32,828 nt of DNA from an uncultured Erysipelotrichaceae bacterium (GCA_902766005.1 CACXCB010000052.1:1-32828); one strand, 5' to 3'; numbered from the stretch's first letter, positions 15,295-23,412 are shown. Notes: generated by a model not told the origin, from the sequence alone. Made by a program: numbers and translations.

Positions 15295-15323
15295 TAAAAA
15301 AAACGCTGTCAAATTGACGGCGT
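15295..15323 (-). terminator. terminator of the coiled-coil protein gene
   Basis: On the minus strand, ACGCCGTCA and TGACAGCGT form a stem with one mismatch and a short loop, followed by eight or more U. Confidence 0.85.
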
Positions 15324-15326
15324 CTC

Positions 15327-15758
15327 TTACTGCTTTTTAATCATTTCCAGGTATTGTGTTGCTGCTTTCTGCGCATCCTGGAATATGCGGTTTAATTCAT
15401 CTGCAGCATCATCCAGGGAATCTGTCTTCTCAAAGACGATTGGATGAGCTCTTTCCGAATCCAGGGCATCCTGCAGTTTGCGGATGCTGTCATCCTTTTC
15501 GTTCAGGCGGTTCCTCAAACGCTTATAGACGATGGAAATCTGCTGAACCTGTTTCTGCATTTCTTCATCTTTCTTGTTCAGCTTATCCTTAAGTCTTTCA
15601 ATCGTTTCGGCTTTTTCCTGAAGTTCCGCTTCCATTTCCTGAATATGTTTCTCCTGCTCTTCCATCTGCTGACGCAGTTCGCCTACGGCCTTTCCCTGCT
15701 CCACCATGATTTCAAGCAATTCAACTCTTTTTAATTTTCTTAATTCCTGATCTTCCAT
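15327..15758 (-). CDS. small coiled-coil protein of unknown function
   Basis: The 143-aa product is almost entirely charged and helical. It starts MEDQELRKLKRVELLEIM, runs as a continuous heptad-type coiled coil from about residue 20 to 100 (Gln, Glu, Lys and Leu rich), and ends in a short helix with DELNRIFQDAQKAATQYL. There is no signal peptide or membrane segment. Such proteins in Bacillota are often annotated as DivIVA-like, cell-division or SbcC-like by composition alone; none of these can be claimed. AGGT lies 7 nt before the ATG, a modest ribosome site. It is followed by its own terminator. Confidence 0.8.
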   Translation of the reverse strand: MEDQELRKLKRVELLEIMVEQGKAVGELRQQMEEQEKHIQEMEAELQEKAETIERLKDKLNKKDEEMQKQVQQISIVYKRLRNRLNEKDDSIRKLQDALDSERAHPIVFEKTDSLDDAADELNRIFQDAQKAATQYLEMIKKQ

Positions 15759-15919
15759 ACTTTTTACCTGTATCTATTTTATCACCTCATGTTTTGAATG
15801 CAAGCAATGAGGTGGTTTGCACAATTATCATACCATTTTTCTATCTAAGCATACATCAAATTTCACAGAAAGCAGCGTCATATCTGCATTTTCTTTTGTC
15901 GGTTCCATATCCACATAGA

Positions 15920-15991
15920 CTAAACCGTATCTTCATACTGTTTGGCAGCAGTTACACCGCCCCACAGAAAATCTTTATCGAACCCTTTCAT
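15920..15991 (-). pseudogene. relic 5' end of a GH1 (6-phospho-)beta-glucosidase gene
   Basis: Just inside the 3' end of the WYL gene an ATG at 15991, with a perfect GGAGGAGG ribosome site, opens 23 codons reading MKGFDKDFLWGGVTAAKQYE, then a stop. This is the conserved N-terminus of family GH1 (compare [15 protein letters not shown] in the intact gene at 24250-25737). The remaining ~450 codons are missing. The rest of the gap (15759-15919) shows no gene: one 30-codon stretch starting YVDMEPTKEN can be read, but it does not match GH1 clearly. The overlap with the WYL gene by 17 nt suggests the two were once co-transcribed. Confidence 0.7.
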
Positions 15992-16970
15992 TGCCTCCTC
16001 CTTTGTACATCTCATATGCTTCCTTATAGAATTGTTTCATTTCCTCCCGCAAGTATTCCGGTTGTACGATTTCCGCATATTTTCCAAAGCGGGAGAAGTA
16101 CTGGCGGATCTGTTCTTCTGAACAATAGAAATAATACAAATCCCCTTCCATGTGATCGACGGCCGGACGATGAAGATACAGTGCCTGGTATAATTCCTTT
16201 CCTCTTTGTCCGAGCCTGACAATAATCTCCTGTTCCCTTGAAATCATGAATTGCGGTCCGTACTGTTCCATCTTTTTCAATAGCACAAGCTGCTCTTTGG
16301 TGAAAAAGGATTTTTCCTCTTCAATGACAATTGTCCTGATGCGTGATACCCGAAAGGAACAGATTCGTTTTTCCTTTGCCCCAAGCAGGTAATTAAACAA
16401 CTCTTCCTTGGACGAACTGAGCGCATACGGTGAAATACGATGGAAATATGTCGGCTTTCGATATGTCGCAACTGATATTTTTTTCTTTTCAAGTATCGCT
16501 TTGCGGATGATATCATATGTCTCTCTGAAGATGATTTTTTCTCTTTCGTCCTGTGGCATGGAGACATAAGAGTCAAGCAGATTTCTGAAATACCCGGATA
16601 ATGAGATATTTTTCGTCAGCTCATTCTGAATATACGAAATAATGGAAGAGGATTTCTTTGTCGGTTTCAGAGAAATCGTCACTTCCTTTTTCTGGCGGGA
16701 TGTTTCCGCCCCTCCATGAAAGACCGCCATCACTTGATCGGTAAGTGTTTCCGCATCATTTATGTCAGAAGATGCAAAAACCCGCAGGATGCCCTCCCGA
16801 TAATTCTTCTGATCATTCTGGTATTTTTCATAATAATTCATGATCAGCTCGTTCAGGAAATCGTTCTGATTCAGTTTTCCGTTTCTTTTGAAGAACTCAA
16901 ACAGTTCCATATCTTTCCATAAGATATCTTTGGTTCTTTTTGAAATGTATATTTTTATCTTTTCTTCCAT
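15975..16970 (-). CDS. WYL-domain transcriptional regulator
   Basis: The 331-aa product has an N-terminal region (KIKIYISKRTKDILW onward, residues 3-50) that may be ribbon-helix-helix-like DNA binding. A WYL-type domain follows at about 155-220 with ISVATYRKPTYFHRISPYAL and the trailing FRVSRIRTI. The C-terminal ~90 residues look like the WCX extension. WYL proteins sense nucleic acids or nucleotides and often control defence, RNA repair or stress genes. The gene diverges from the TerD-like/rtcB operon across a 397-bp region with repeats, so that operon is its likely target (inference). The start at 16970 has GGAGG 4-5 nt before it; the ATG four codons earlier sits on that site. Its 3' end overlaps the GH1 relic. 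Confidence 0.85.
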   Translation of the reverse strand: MEEKIKIYISKRTKDILWKDMELFEFFKRNGKLNQNDFLNELIMNYYEKYQNDQKNYREGILRVFASSDINDAETLTDQVMAVFHGGAETSRQKKEVTISLKPTKKSSSIISYIQNELTKNISLSGYFRNLLDSYVSMPQDEREKIIFRETYDIIRKAILEKKKISVATYRKPTYFHRISPYALSSSKEELFNYLLGAKEKRICSFRVSRIRTIVIEEEKSFFTKEQLVLLKKMEQYGPQFMISREQEIIVRLGQRGKELYQALYLHRPAVDHMEGDLYYFYCSEEQIRQYFSRFGKYAEIVQPEYLREEMKQFYKEAYEMYKGGGNERVR

Positions 16971-17018
16971 ATGTCCTCCCATAAAAAGGGGTCAGTATTA
17001 TTCCTTTAGTTAAAATAA

Positions 17019-17046
17019 ATTATAATATATTTATATGTTTTTTCAA
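17019..17046 (-). promoter_or_regulatory. promoter of the WYL regulator gene
   Basis: On the minus strand, TTGAAA (17041-17046), 16 nt, TATAAT (17019-17024). The transcript has a leader of about 40 nt. Confidence 0.65.
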
Positions 17047-17080
17047 TTATTTAAAGGGGGCAAATTATTTTTATATTATG

Positions 17081-17113
17081 CGTATTTTTATGGAATACGG
17101 TAAATGCTATAGT
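17081..17113 (+). promoter_or_regulatory. promoter and possible operators before the structured RNA and rtcB operon
   Basis: TG-C-TATAGT (17105-17113) is an extended -10 box; TTTTTA at 17085-17090 lies 17 nt upstream. Start is expected at 17119-17120, exactly where the structured RNA begins. An inverted repeat CGTATT-N7-AATACG (17081-17099) covers the -35. The 10-mer ATACGGTAAA occurs at 17095-17104 and again at 17129-17138, 34 bp apart (about three helical turns). These are candidate sites for the divergent WYL protein. Confidence 0.55.
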
Positions 17114-17118
17114 ATAAG

Positions 17119-17340
17119 TGCCGAACGGATACGGTAAAGACAAAAGTATTCAATGCGAAGAATACGACGAAAGCATACTTTTATAGCAGCAACCAAGGAA
17201 AAACGTCTTTATTGTACTATCGCTTTCAGATAGTTCGGCAATGTACAGCGGTGCATTCCGCATCGATGATCATACTTTTACAAAGGACTGTTAATCTCAA
17301 GGGGCGGAAATGTTAAAACGATCATAGATAGCTGTACATT
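17119..17340 (+). ncRNA. candidate structured RNA before the TerD-like/rtcB operon
   Basis: No ORF spans this region, but long-range complementary pairs are nested. In domain 1, TGCCGAAC (17119-17126) pairs with GTTCGGCA (17233-17240) and encloses TAAAGAC (17135-17141) with GTCTTTA (17205-17211). Within that, AAAAGTAT (17142-17149) pairs with ATACTTTT (17175-17182). A side hairpin pairs CTATC (17217-17221) with GATAG (17229-17233). In domain 2, ATGTACAGC (17241-17249) pairs with GCTGTACAT (17331-17339) and encloses CATTCCGC (17254-17261) with GCGGAAATG (17304-17312, one bulge). ATGATC (17266-17271) can pair with GATCAT (17320-17325), which would make a pseudoknot. No strong terminator follows, and the ribosome site of the next gene is 13 nt downstream. 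It may be a cis-regulatory leader or a processed small RNA such as the Y RNAs found beside rtcB elsewhere. Confidence 0.55.
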
Positions 17341-17367
17341 TCTTTTATAGACAAGGAGGAAAACAAC

Positions 17368-19374
17368 ATGACATTCCAGTTCAGAAAAAATCTTTTAGAT
17401 GAAATGCACATTGTCACATTTCAAGACAAGCCGGAAGCAGTCTGCACAGATGAACAGATTGTCAAGGCCATGACAATGAACGAAAACCTGAAACAGATGT
17501 ATGGCTTTACTTTCAAGCCGGCAGATCTTTTTCGTATTGCCGCAGCAGATGCAAGTGAAGAAGTCTTTTCCTCCATTTCAGATATGATTCCCGAAATCAA
17601 GGCAAAACCGATGTACCCGGATTTTCCAAGCCAGGTAATGGCCATGGAGGAGGCACAGTACCGCATGCATCAACTGATGCACTATTTCTCTACTTATGGC
17701 CTGGAGGACATTTATGGAGTTACTGTTTCCAAAGGATGGCTGCCGCAGATGGAGGAAACCGAAAAGACAAAAGAAGATGAGCATCTTCTGGACAATACTG
17801 TTCTTGAAGCAGTAAATGAAAAGGAAGTATATTCTTTTGCGTACAAACGCATTCTCTCCAAGAGAGAAAGAATGACAATTCCGGAAAATGAAATTGTCAA
17901 AGAATGCCTTCTGCATTTAACACCGGAAGAAATGACTTCCGTAAACATCCGTTTCAAGGAAAACCTGATTCCTGTCTTTTCAACATGCATGGACACATTG
18001 CACGCCGATGCCCGCATCGATGCCATTCATGCTTTATGCCAGCATACAGGCGATGTATTTAAATGTGCAAAAGCATACCTCAACAAAAACAAATGGCATT
18101 TAAAAACTTCCCAGAAAAGAGCGATTGTCAAAATTTTGGAATCTTACCCGGTTTCCGATTTTGAAAATAACCTGATCCCTTCCCGTGAAAAAAGAGAAGA
18201 GATTCTTCTGGTATTGCAGTATACCGACTACAATATGTACGCAAAATCCATTCCTCACAAGGAACTGGTCAGACAGCTGCGTGAAGGATCATTGCGCTCC
18301 TGGCAGGCACATTTCCAACAAGCACTTCTAAAATCCCCACAGGAAGCCGTAACGATTGCTTCCCAAAGGCCGGGTGAAATGCTGAGAAAAGCAGCTTGGA
18401 TGTTCCGCAACGGCGTTTCCAAAACCGATATCCAGAAACCGCTTGAAGAGCATGCCGACAAGCTCAGCACACAGACACTTGTTTCCGTATGCAGAAAATT
18501 TTCTGACTATGCCTCTTTTGATGAGACTGTTTCCGTCAAAGAAAAAGTCGCCATGTTTGATGTTTTCATGCATGTACTCGGAAAGAACCTTGCATCAAAA
18601 GATACCGTCCTGAAAGGAAAAAAAGTATTTATTGAAGAAGGCAATTTCGATTTCTCCCATTCTGTCATTGAAACAAATGACAAATCACAGGAAGGCGGAT
18701 ATGTCCGTTCCGGTTTAGCTTACCGTATACCTGAAGAAGTGCACACGGTTCGTTTCTTCACATACTGGAATGATGAAAGCAGAATCGATATTGACCTGCA
18801 CGCTTTTGGTGAAGACACGGACGGAAAACCGATCCATATCGGATGGAATACCGATTACAAGGATGCGGACAAGGGTATCGCCATGTCCGGTGACATCACC
18901 CATTCCAATGCCGCTGAATTCATTGACATCAACCTGAACAAAGCAACAGGGAAAGTCAAATATATCAATTTGCAGATCCATTCCTATACCGGTGTTCCTT
19001 TCAACAAGATTGAAACCGTACTCACGGGCATGATGGCTGTCAGCAAAGCCGGCACAAAAACAGATGTCAAGCTGTATACGCCTGCCAACTGCTTCTACCA
19101 TCATGAGCTGAAAGACAGCACAAACAGAATGGCATATGGTTACATCGACATCGATCAGAGAATCCTTGTCTTTATCGGAAAACCTGCCGCAGACACTTTA
19201 CAGAAAACAATTCCGTTATTTACGTTACATACATACATTCATACTCTTATCGAAGCACAGAAAGCATCCATTGTCACAACCAAAGAAGATGCTGATTATA
19301 TCATCCGCCTTGACAAAGCAGAAAATGACAAAGAAATCAGCCTTCTGGACGAGAACTATTTCATGGATGCATAA
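17368..19374 (+). CDS. large protein with C-terminal TerD-like domain, partner of RtcB
   Basis: The 668-aa product has no signal or membrane segment. Residues 1-430 are mostly helical and not assigned. About 450-610 match the TerD-like pattern: RFFTYWNDESRIDIDLHAF near 462-480, a calcium-type IDIDL site at 473-477, a GWNTDYKD strand, SGDITHSNAAEFIDINL and SYTGVPFN. TerD domains bind calcium and are linked to stress and chemical or phage resistance. Some large TerD proteins (MXAN_6230/SCO0854 type) are paired with RtcB, from memory. The gene lies 9 nt before rtcB, with AAGGAGG 8 nt before its ATG. The pairing suggests response to RNA damage; no direct tellurite role can be inferred. Confidence 0.82.
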   Translation: MTFQFRKNLLDEMHIVTFQDKPEAVCTDEQIVKAMTMNENLKQMYGFTFKPADLFRIAAADASEEVFSSISDMIPEIKAKPMYPDFPSQVMAMEEAQYRMHQLMHYFSTYGLEDIYGVTVSKGWLPQMEETEKTKEDEHLLDNTVLEAVNEKEVYSFAYKRILSKRERMTIPENEIVKECLLHLTPEEMTSVNIRFKENLIPVFSTCMDTLHADARIDAIHALCQHTGDVFKCAKAYLNKNKWHLKTSQKRAIVKILESYPVSDFENNLIPSREKREEILLVLQYTDYNMYAKSIPHKELVRQLREGSLRSWQAHFQQALLKSPQEAVTIASQRPGEMLRKAAWMFRNGVSKTDIQKPLEEHADKLSTQTLVSVCRKFSDYASFDETVSVKEKVAMFDVFMHVLGKNLASKDTVLKGKKVFIEEGNFDFSHSVIETNDKSQEGGYVRSGLAYRIPEEVHTVRFFTYWNDESRIDIDLHAFGEDTDGKPIHIGWNTDYKDADKGIAMSGDITHSNAAEFIDINLNKATGKVKYINLQIHSYTGVPFNKIETVLTGMMAVSKAGTKTDVKLYTPANCFYHHELKDSTNRMAYGYIDIDQRILVFIGKPAADTLQKTIPLFTLHTYIHTLIEAQKASIVTTKEDADYIIRLDKAENDKEISLLDENYFMDA

Positions 19375-19383
19375 GGAGGACTT

Positions 19384-20583
19384 ATGATTCATTTAAAGGG
19401 CATCTATACAGATGCAGTTATATATACCGACAACATTGAAGAAACTGCTCTTCAACAGATTCAGCATATGTGCGATCTTCCTTTTTTAAAGGATGCCAAG
19501 ATCCGCATCATGCCGGATGTTCATGCAGGTGCCGGATGCACCATCGGAACAACCATGACCATTCAGAATGCAATCGTCCCAAACTTTGTCGGCGTGGACA
19601 TCGGATGTGGCATGGAAGTGGTCCAGATTGAGGAAAAGGAAATTGACATGCAGAAGCTGGATGAAGTCATTCATCAGTTCATTCCTGCAGGATTCAATAT
19701 CCGTAACACCCCTCATCCAAACATTGAACATACCCATCTTGATCAACTTTACTGCAAGGAAGCAGTTGACATGAACCGGGCACGTCTTTCTCTGGGAACT
19801 CTTGGAGGAGGAAACCATTTCATTGAACTTGACCGTGATGAAGATGACAATTACTATCTTGTCATCCATTCCGGATCAAGGCATGCCGGATGCCAGGTTG
19901 CTGATTACTACCAGAATGAAGCTTTTCTTTCCCAGCATCATGCCACAACGGAAGATGTAAAGGAAAAGATTCGTGAATACAAGGAAACAGGACGCGAAAC
20001 AGAAATCCAGTCAATGCTTGAAACCCTGAAGAAGGATTTAAAGAACAATGAGGACAAGAAGTTTGCTTATGTTTCCGGCAATCTGATGGGCATGTATCTG
20101 CATGATATGGGAATCATGCAGGAATATGCCATGTACAACCGCAAGACCATGTCTTCCATCATTGTTGAAAAGATGAACTGGACGGTGAAGGATTCCTTTA
20201 CTACCATTCATAACTACATTGACTTGGAACACATGGTTCTTCGCAAGGGATCCGTATCCGCCCAAAAGGGAGAACGGTTGATCATCCCCATCAACATGAA
20301 GGATGGATCCCTGATCTGCACAGGAAAGGGAAACCCGGAATGGAACGAATCTGCACCGCATGGTGCAGGACGAATCCTGTCCCGCGCAAAGGCAAGGCAG
20401 GAATTCTCTTTGCAGACATATCAGCAGGAAATGGAAGGCATCTATACAACATCCGTATCCATGGATACCATCGATGAAGCCCCAATGGCTTACAAGCCGA
20501 TGGATGAAATCATCCGGAATGTTCAGGATACCGTAACAATCGATAAGATTATCCGTCCTGTATACAACTTCAAGGCGGGATAA
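19384..20583 (+). CDS. rtcB: RtcB family RNA-splicing/repair ligase
   Basis: The 399-aa product is a GTP- and manganese-dependent RNA ligase joining 2',3'-cyclic phosphate or 3'-phosphate ends to 5'-OH ends. All family landmarks are present: the metal Cys in VDIGCGM (C75), GGGNHFIEL (N144, H145), HSGSRH (H162), the His in TIHNYIDLEH (H276) and APHGAGRILSR with the His that is guanylylated (H326). Length is that of the short, intein-free form. AAGGAGG lies before the ATG. It is the second gene of the operon behind the TerD-like protein, under the structured leader and probably the WYL regulator. Unlike the enterobacterial operon, no RtcA cyclase or Ro60-like protein gene is present in this window. 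Confidence 0.95.
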   Translation: MIHLKGIYTDAVIYTDNIEETALQQIQHMCDLPFLKDAKIRIMPDVHAGAGCTIGTTMTIQNAIVPNFVGVDIGCGMEVVQIEEKEIDMQKLDEVIHQFIPAGFNIRNTPHPNIEHTHLDQLYCKEAVDMNRARLSLGTLGGGNHFIELDRDEDDNYYLVIHSGSRHAGCQVADYYQNEAFLSQHHATTEDVKEKIREYKETGRETEIQSMLETLKKDLKNNEDKKFAYVSGNLMGMYLHDMGIMQEYAMYNRKTMSSIIVEKMNWTVKDSFTTIHNYIDLEHMVLRKGSVSAQKGERLIIPINMKDGSLICTGKGNPEWNESAPHGAGRILSRAKARQEFSLQTYQQEMEGIYTTSVSMDTIDEAPMAYKPMDEIIRNVQDTVTIDKIIRPVYNFKAG

Positions 20584-20684
20584 TGACAGGAAATATAAAG
20601 CATACAAGATCCGTTGAAAACTCTCTGAAAGTTGTCCACATAGCAAACGATACAATTTGCATATCACAAGCCTCAGGGCAAAAC

Positions 20685-20707
20685 AAAAACCTGCATTGCA
20701 GGTTTTT
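20685..20707. terminator. bidirectional terminator between rtcB and the SGNH hydrolase gene
   Basis: AAAAACCTGC-ATT-GCAGGTTTTT is symmetric with U-runs on both strands. The 100 bp between rtcB and this hairpin shows no gene. Confidence 0.9.
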
Positions 20708-21491
20708 ATTCATTATACAGAGAATCCAAATAGGATATCATCTGTTTTTCGATTTCCGGTGTCCACCATTGAAGATATCCGGCTTTTGTAGGATGAATCG
20801 GATCAGCCATATACAGGTTTCTCTGCTCATCGGTAATATCATTAAATGCATCATCAGTGTACAGATCTATCACGCCTATAACATGCTTTTTCTGCAATTC
20901 TTTTAATCTTTGTACCATAACTGCATAAGCTTCGCTTTCATATCTTGCATTTGTATAGAAAAGAACCGGACAATGCCATGTATTCTTCACGTAGGAAATG
21001 ATGTATTCCATTGCCCCTGTGATCGTCTTTGTATCATATAAACCGCTCTGGGATATTGTTCCCAGCTTTTTATTCTGTGTTGCATCATTGGTAGACAGCT
21101 GTACCACAAATGCATCAAATTTGGTATCAGGATCCATTTTCTTCATTCTACGGATGTATGAATCTTCTCCTTCGTCCACAAGCGTTGTACCTGAAACAGC
21201 TTCTTTAACATATTTCCCACGGTTTCTTCTGGCAATGTATTCCACAAAGGAAACATGTCCGGATGCTGCCCCGAAGGTTACGGAAGATCCAAGATACCCT
21301 ATTGTCTTTCCCGTAAGAATAGTATCAGGATTTGAACCGGCATTAATGACTGCATAATTATTACCGTTACCCGGATGGAATTTCAGTTTCTGTTCATATA
21401 CAAAACGGAGGATCTCTTTTTTATACTGATAGCCCAAATACAAAAATGAGGCAGTGGCTGACAGGCCTGCAATCGCTTTTCGATGATTCAT
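20706..21491 (-). CDS. membrane-anchored SGNH/GDSL hydrolase
   Basis: In the 261-aa product, residues 1-20 form a short hydrophobic N-terminus (AIAGLSATASFLYLGY) with positive charges before it, probably a membrane anchor or uncleaved signal. Four SGNH blocks follow: GSSVTFG (nucleophile S70), the SGTT Gly block, QLSTNDAT with its Asn, and DPIHPT with the Asp-His pair. It is likely an esterase acting on cell-wall or extracellular acyl groups; the substrate is unknown. AAGGTG lies 5-6 nt before the ATG. It is monocistronic and divergent from the BlaI-like gene. Confidence 0.88.
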   Translation of the reverse strand: MNHRKAIAGLSATASFLYLGYQYKKEILRFVYEQKLKFHPGNGNNYAVINAGSNPDTILTGKTIGYLGSSVTFGAASGHVSFVEYIARRNRGKYVKEAVSGTTLVDEGEDSYIRRMKKMDPDTKFDAFVVQLSTNDATQNKKLGTISQSGLYDTKTITGAMEYIISYVKNTWHCPVLFYTNARYESEAYAVMVQRLKELQKKHVIGVIDLYTDDAFNDITDEQRNLYMADPIHPTKAGYLQWWTPEIEKQMISYLDSLYNE

Positions 21492-21564
21492 TGTTGCACC
21501 TTCTTTCTGCTTCTATTTTCTCATTCCAAAGATTATCTGTAAACAACAGTTTTCCGTTCAAATA

Positions 21565-21614
21565 TTGACACCGTTATTCTACAACTGTAGAATAAATTTG
21601 TACTACAAATGTAG
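21565..21614 (+). promoter_or_regulatory. BlaI/MecI-type promoter with two operators
   Basis: The promoter is TTGACA (21565-21570), 17 nt, TAGAAT (21588-21593). Operator 1, TATTCTACA-AC-TGTAGAATA (21575-21594), covers the spacer and -10. Operator 2, CTACA-AA-TGTAG (21603-21614), follows in the leader. Both contain the TACA-N2-TGTA core that BlaI, MecI and CopY-like repressors bind, so the pair is very probably autoregulated. Confidence 0.85.
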
Positions 21615-21628
21615 AGCAGGAGGTGTTT

Positions 21629-21994
21629 ATGAAAAAATTACCGGATGCCGAACTGGAAGTCATGCAGATCATTTGGACATGCCAATCTCCCGTACAACGT
21701 TTTGAAATTGAAGAAAAAATGAACCGGAAAAAAAACATTGCACAGACAACTCTGCTGACAATGTTGACAAGACTGGCTGACAAAGGATTTTTGAAGATTG
21801 AAAAAAACGGAAGAAGCAGTCAATACATCCCTCTGATTTCCAAACATGAATACAACAGCATGCAAAGCAGAAATTTCATAAATCAGCTGTTCCAAGGAAA
21901 CATGCAGTCTTTTGCGACTGCACTATGTGACAGCGGCATCAGCAGAGAAGACCTTGAAGAATTAAAAGAGATGCTGGAGAAAAATCTTCTGTGA
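21629..21994 (+). CDS. BlaI/MecI/CopY family repressor
   Basis: The 121-aa product has an N-terminal winged helix: MKKLPDAELEVMQIIWTCQSPV, then TTLLTMLTRLADKGFLKIEKNGRSSQYIPLIS, with the typical MLTRLxxKGF recognition and wing pattern. A C-terminal dimerisation helix follows. In this family an activated BlaR1/MecR1 metalloprotease leads to repressor cleavage, which opens the operators. The real start is the ATG at 21629, with GGAGGTG before it. It overlaps the next gene by 4 nt (GTGA). Regulated targets other than its own operon are not visible here. Confidence 0.93.
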   Translation: MKKLPDAELEVMQIIWTCQSPVQRFEIEEKMNRKKNIAQTTLLTMLTRLADKGFLKIEKNGRSSQYIPLISKHEYNSMQSRNFINQLFQGNMQSFATALCDSGISREDLEELKEMLEKNLL

Positions 21995-23409
21995 GCGACT
22001 TATACACATTGGCACGATTGGTTGTATTTTGTTTTCTCAGTGTATCTTTAGGATTGGATATTCTGCATAGTAAAAACAGATCCGCATTCAAAAAATCATA
22101 CCACCCCTCTCTCATGGGTTTTCTCTGTGGAATCATGATATGCTTTGCATACATTATATTGGCAAGAAAAGACATCAATATGTTTTATGAAACAACTTCC
22201 TTCATCCTTTTAATCGCTTTGTATGTCGGCTTGTACTACACCCTTCTTGTTCCATCAATCAGATTTCTTCGAAAGTATTTTTCCGCCTATACTTGTGCAA
22301 TCTTCTGGATTTTGCCGAATTATCTGTATTTCACGATGCTGTATGGGCTTACACCGAAAAGTTTTTATATCATTAAAATCCATCCCCTTGTTCTACAGGT
22401 TCTGACTACCCTTTGGTTCTGCGGTTTCACTGTTTCTTTTGCTTATTCTGTTTATTCTCATTATTCTGTCCGCAAAAAGCTTTTAGAAAATATATATGAA
22501 CCGGTTGCAGAAGTACAGGAGCTTTGGAGAGACTGCATGCAAAGTTTCAAAACAGACTATGCAGGATATCATCTTGCCATCTGTCCCAAGCTGAAAACCC
22601 CTTTAACAATCGGCATATGGAGAAGTGCAACTTATGTTCTGCTGCCTGAGAAAGAATACACGAAAGAGGAATTGGAAATGATCTTTCAGCATGAGCTGGC
22701 ACATATTATACGAGGAGACCCGAGCACAAAAATGGACATGGCTTTTTTCACCGCTTTAAACTGGTTTAATCCTTTCATGTATAAAGCCATCAAAAAAGCC
22801 TCAGAAGATTTGGAGTTGTCCTGCGATGAAATTGTTATAAGGAATTATACGGATGAGCAGAAACAGAAATATGCCCGGCTGATCCTGACAAACACTTCTG
22901 AAACAAAAGGGTTTACGACGTGTCTTTCAGCTTCAGCAGATTCATTACGTTACAGGCTGAAGGAAATTGTTCACCCGCAAAAGAAGCGCATCGGCATCCT
23001 GCTTGTGGTCAGTGTTTTTCTGATCATGGCAGCCGGTTTCGGCATCACCGCTTTTGCAGTGGAAAACGGAACCTTGCAGCAGCATATGAAGAATTACACG
23101 CATATTGACTATATGAGCATTACCGGTGTTCAAGAAATACATAACCCATATGAGCATGAAGCAGAGATACTTTCGTTATTAGGAAACACCAAGACATATT
23201 CTCTGTACTCACGAAGAGATTCTGACAGTGAAGCAATATACATCACCCTCAGCAATCCGGAAAGAGACAGGATGACAATGCAAATCAAAGATCATACAGT
23301 TGAAATATTCTTTGTAAACAGAAATGCATCTGCTTTAGAGACATATTATATCGATGAGACCGCCGAAGAAATATCAAAGAGCCTGCTTGCATGCCTAGAT
23401 AACCGTTGA
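21991..23409 (+). CDS. BlaR1/MecR1-like M56 membrane metalloprotease
   Basis: The 472-aa product starts at GTG with overlap to the repressor gene. Several hydrophobic segments fill residues 1-170; a cytoplasmic zinc protease domain carries HELAH (H234, E235, H238) and a downstream ELSCDE. A further membrane segment near 330-350 (ILLVVSVFLIMAAGFGITAFAV) precedes only about 115 extracellular residues. Classical BlaR1 has a ~250-residue penicillin-binding sensor there, and none is present. It therefore senses something other than beta-lactam, perhaps through the short extracellular tail rich in Tyr and acidic residues. The signal is unknown. Confidence 0.88.
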   Translation: MSDLYTLARLVVFCFLSVSLGLDILHSKNRSAFKKSYHPSLMGFLCGIMICFAYIILARKDINMFYETTSFILLIALYVGLYYTLLVPSIRFLRKYFSAYTCAIFWILPNYLYFTMLYGLTPKSFYIIKIHPLVLQVLTTLWFCGFTVSFAYSVYSHYSVRKKLLENIYEPVAEVQELWRDCMQSFKTDYAGYHLAICPKLKTPLTIGIWRSATYVLLPEKEYTKEELEMIFQHELAHIIRGDPSTKMDMAFFTALNWFNPFMYKAIKKASEDLELSCDEIVIRNYTDEQKQKYARLILTNTSETKGFTTCLSASADSLRYRLKEIVHPQKKRIGILLVVSVFLIMAAGFGITAFAVENGTLQQHMKNYTHIDYMSITGVQEIHNPYEHEAEILSLLGNTKTYSLYSRRDSDSEAIYITLSNPERDRMTMQIKDHTVEIFFVNRNASALETYYIDETAEEISKSLLACLDNR

Positions 23410-23412
23410 AAT

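Noticed and set aside
17119..17340. Reading the leader as a small ORF or as a tRNA gene
   Set aside because: No ORF with a ribosome site fits, and the stems do not give a cloverleaf or anticodon arm, although a T-loop-like GTTCGGC occurs.
17368..19374. Tellurite resistance assignment for the TerD-like gene
   Set aside because: Only one TerD-like domain is present, no terB/terC/terZ set is nearby, and the partner is an RNA ligase.
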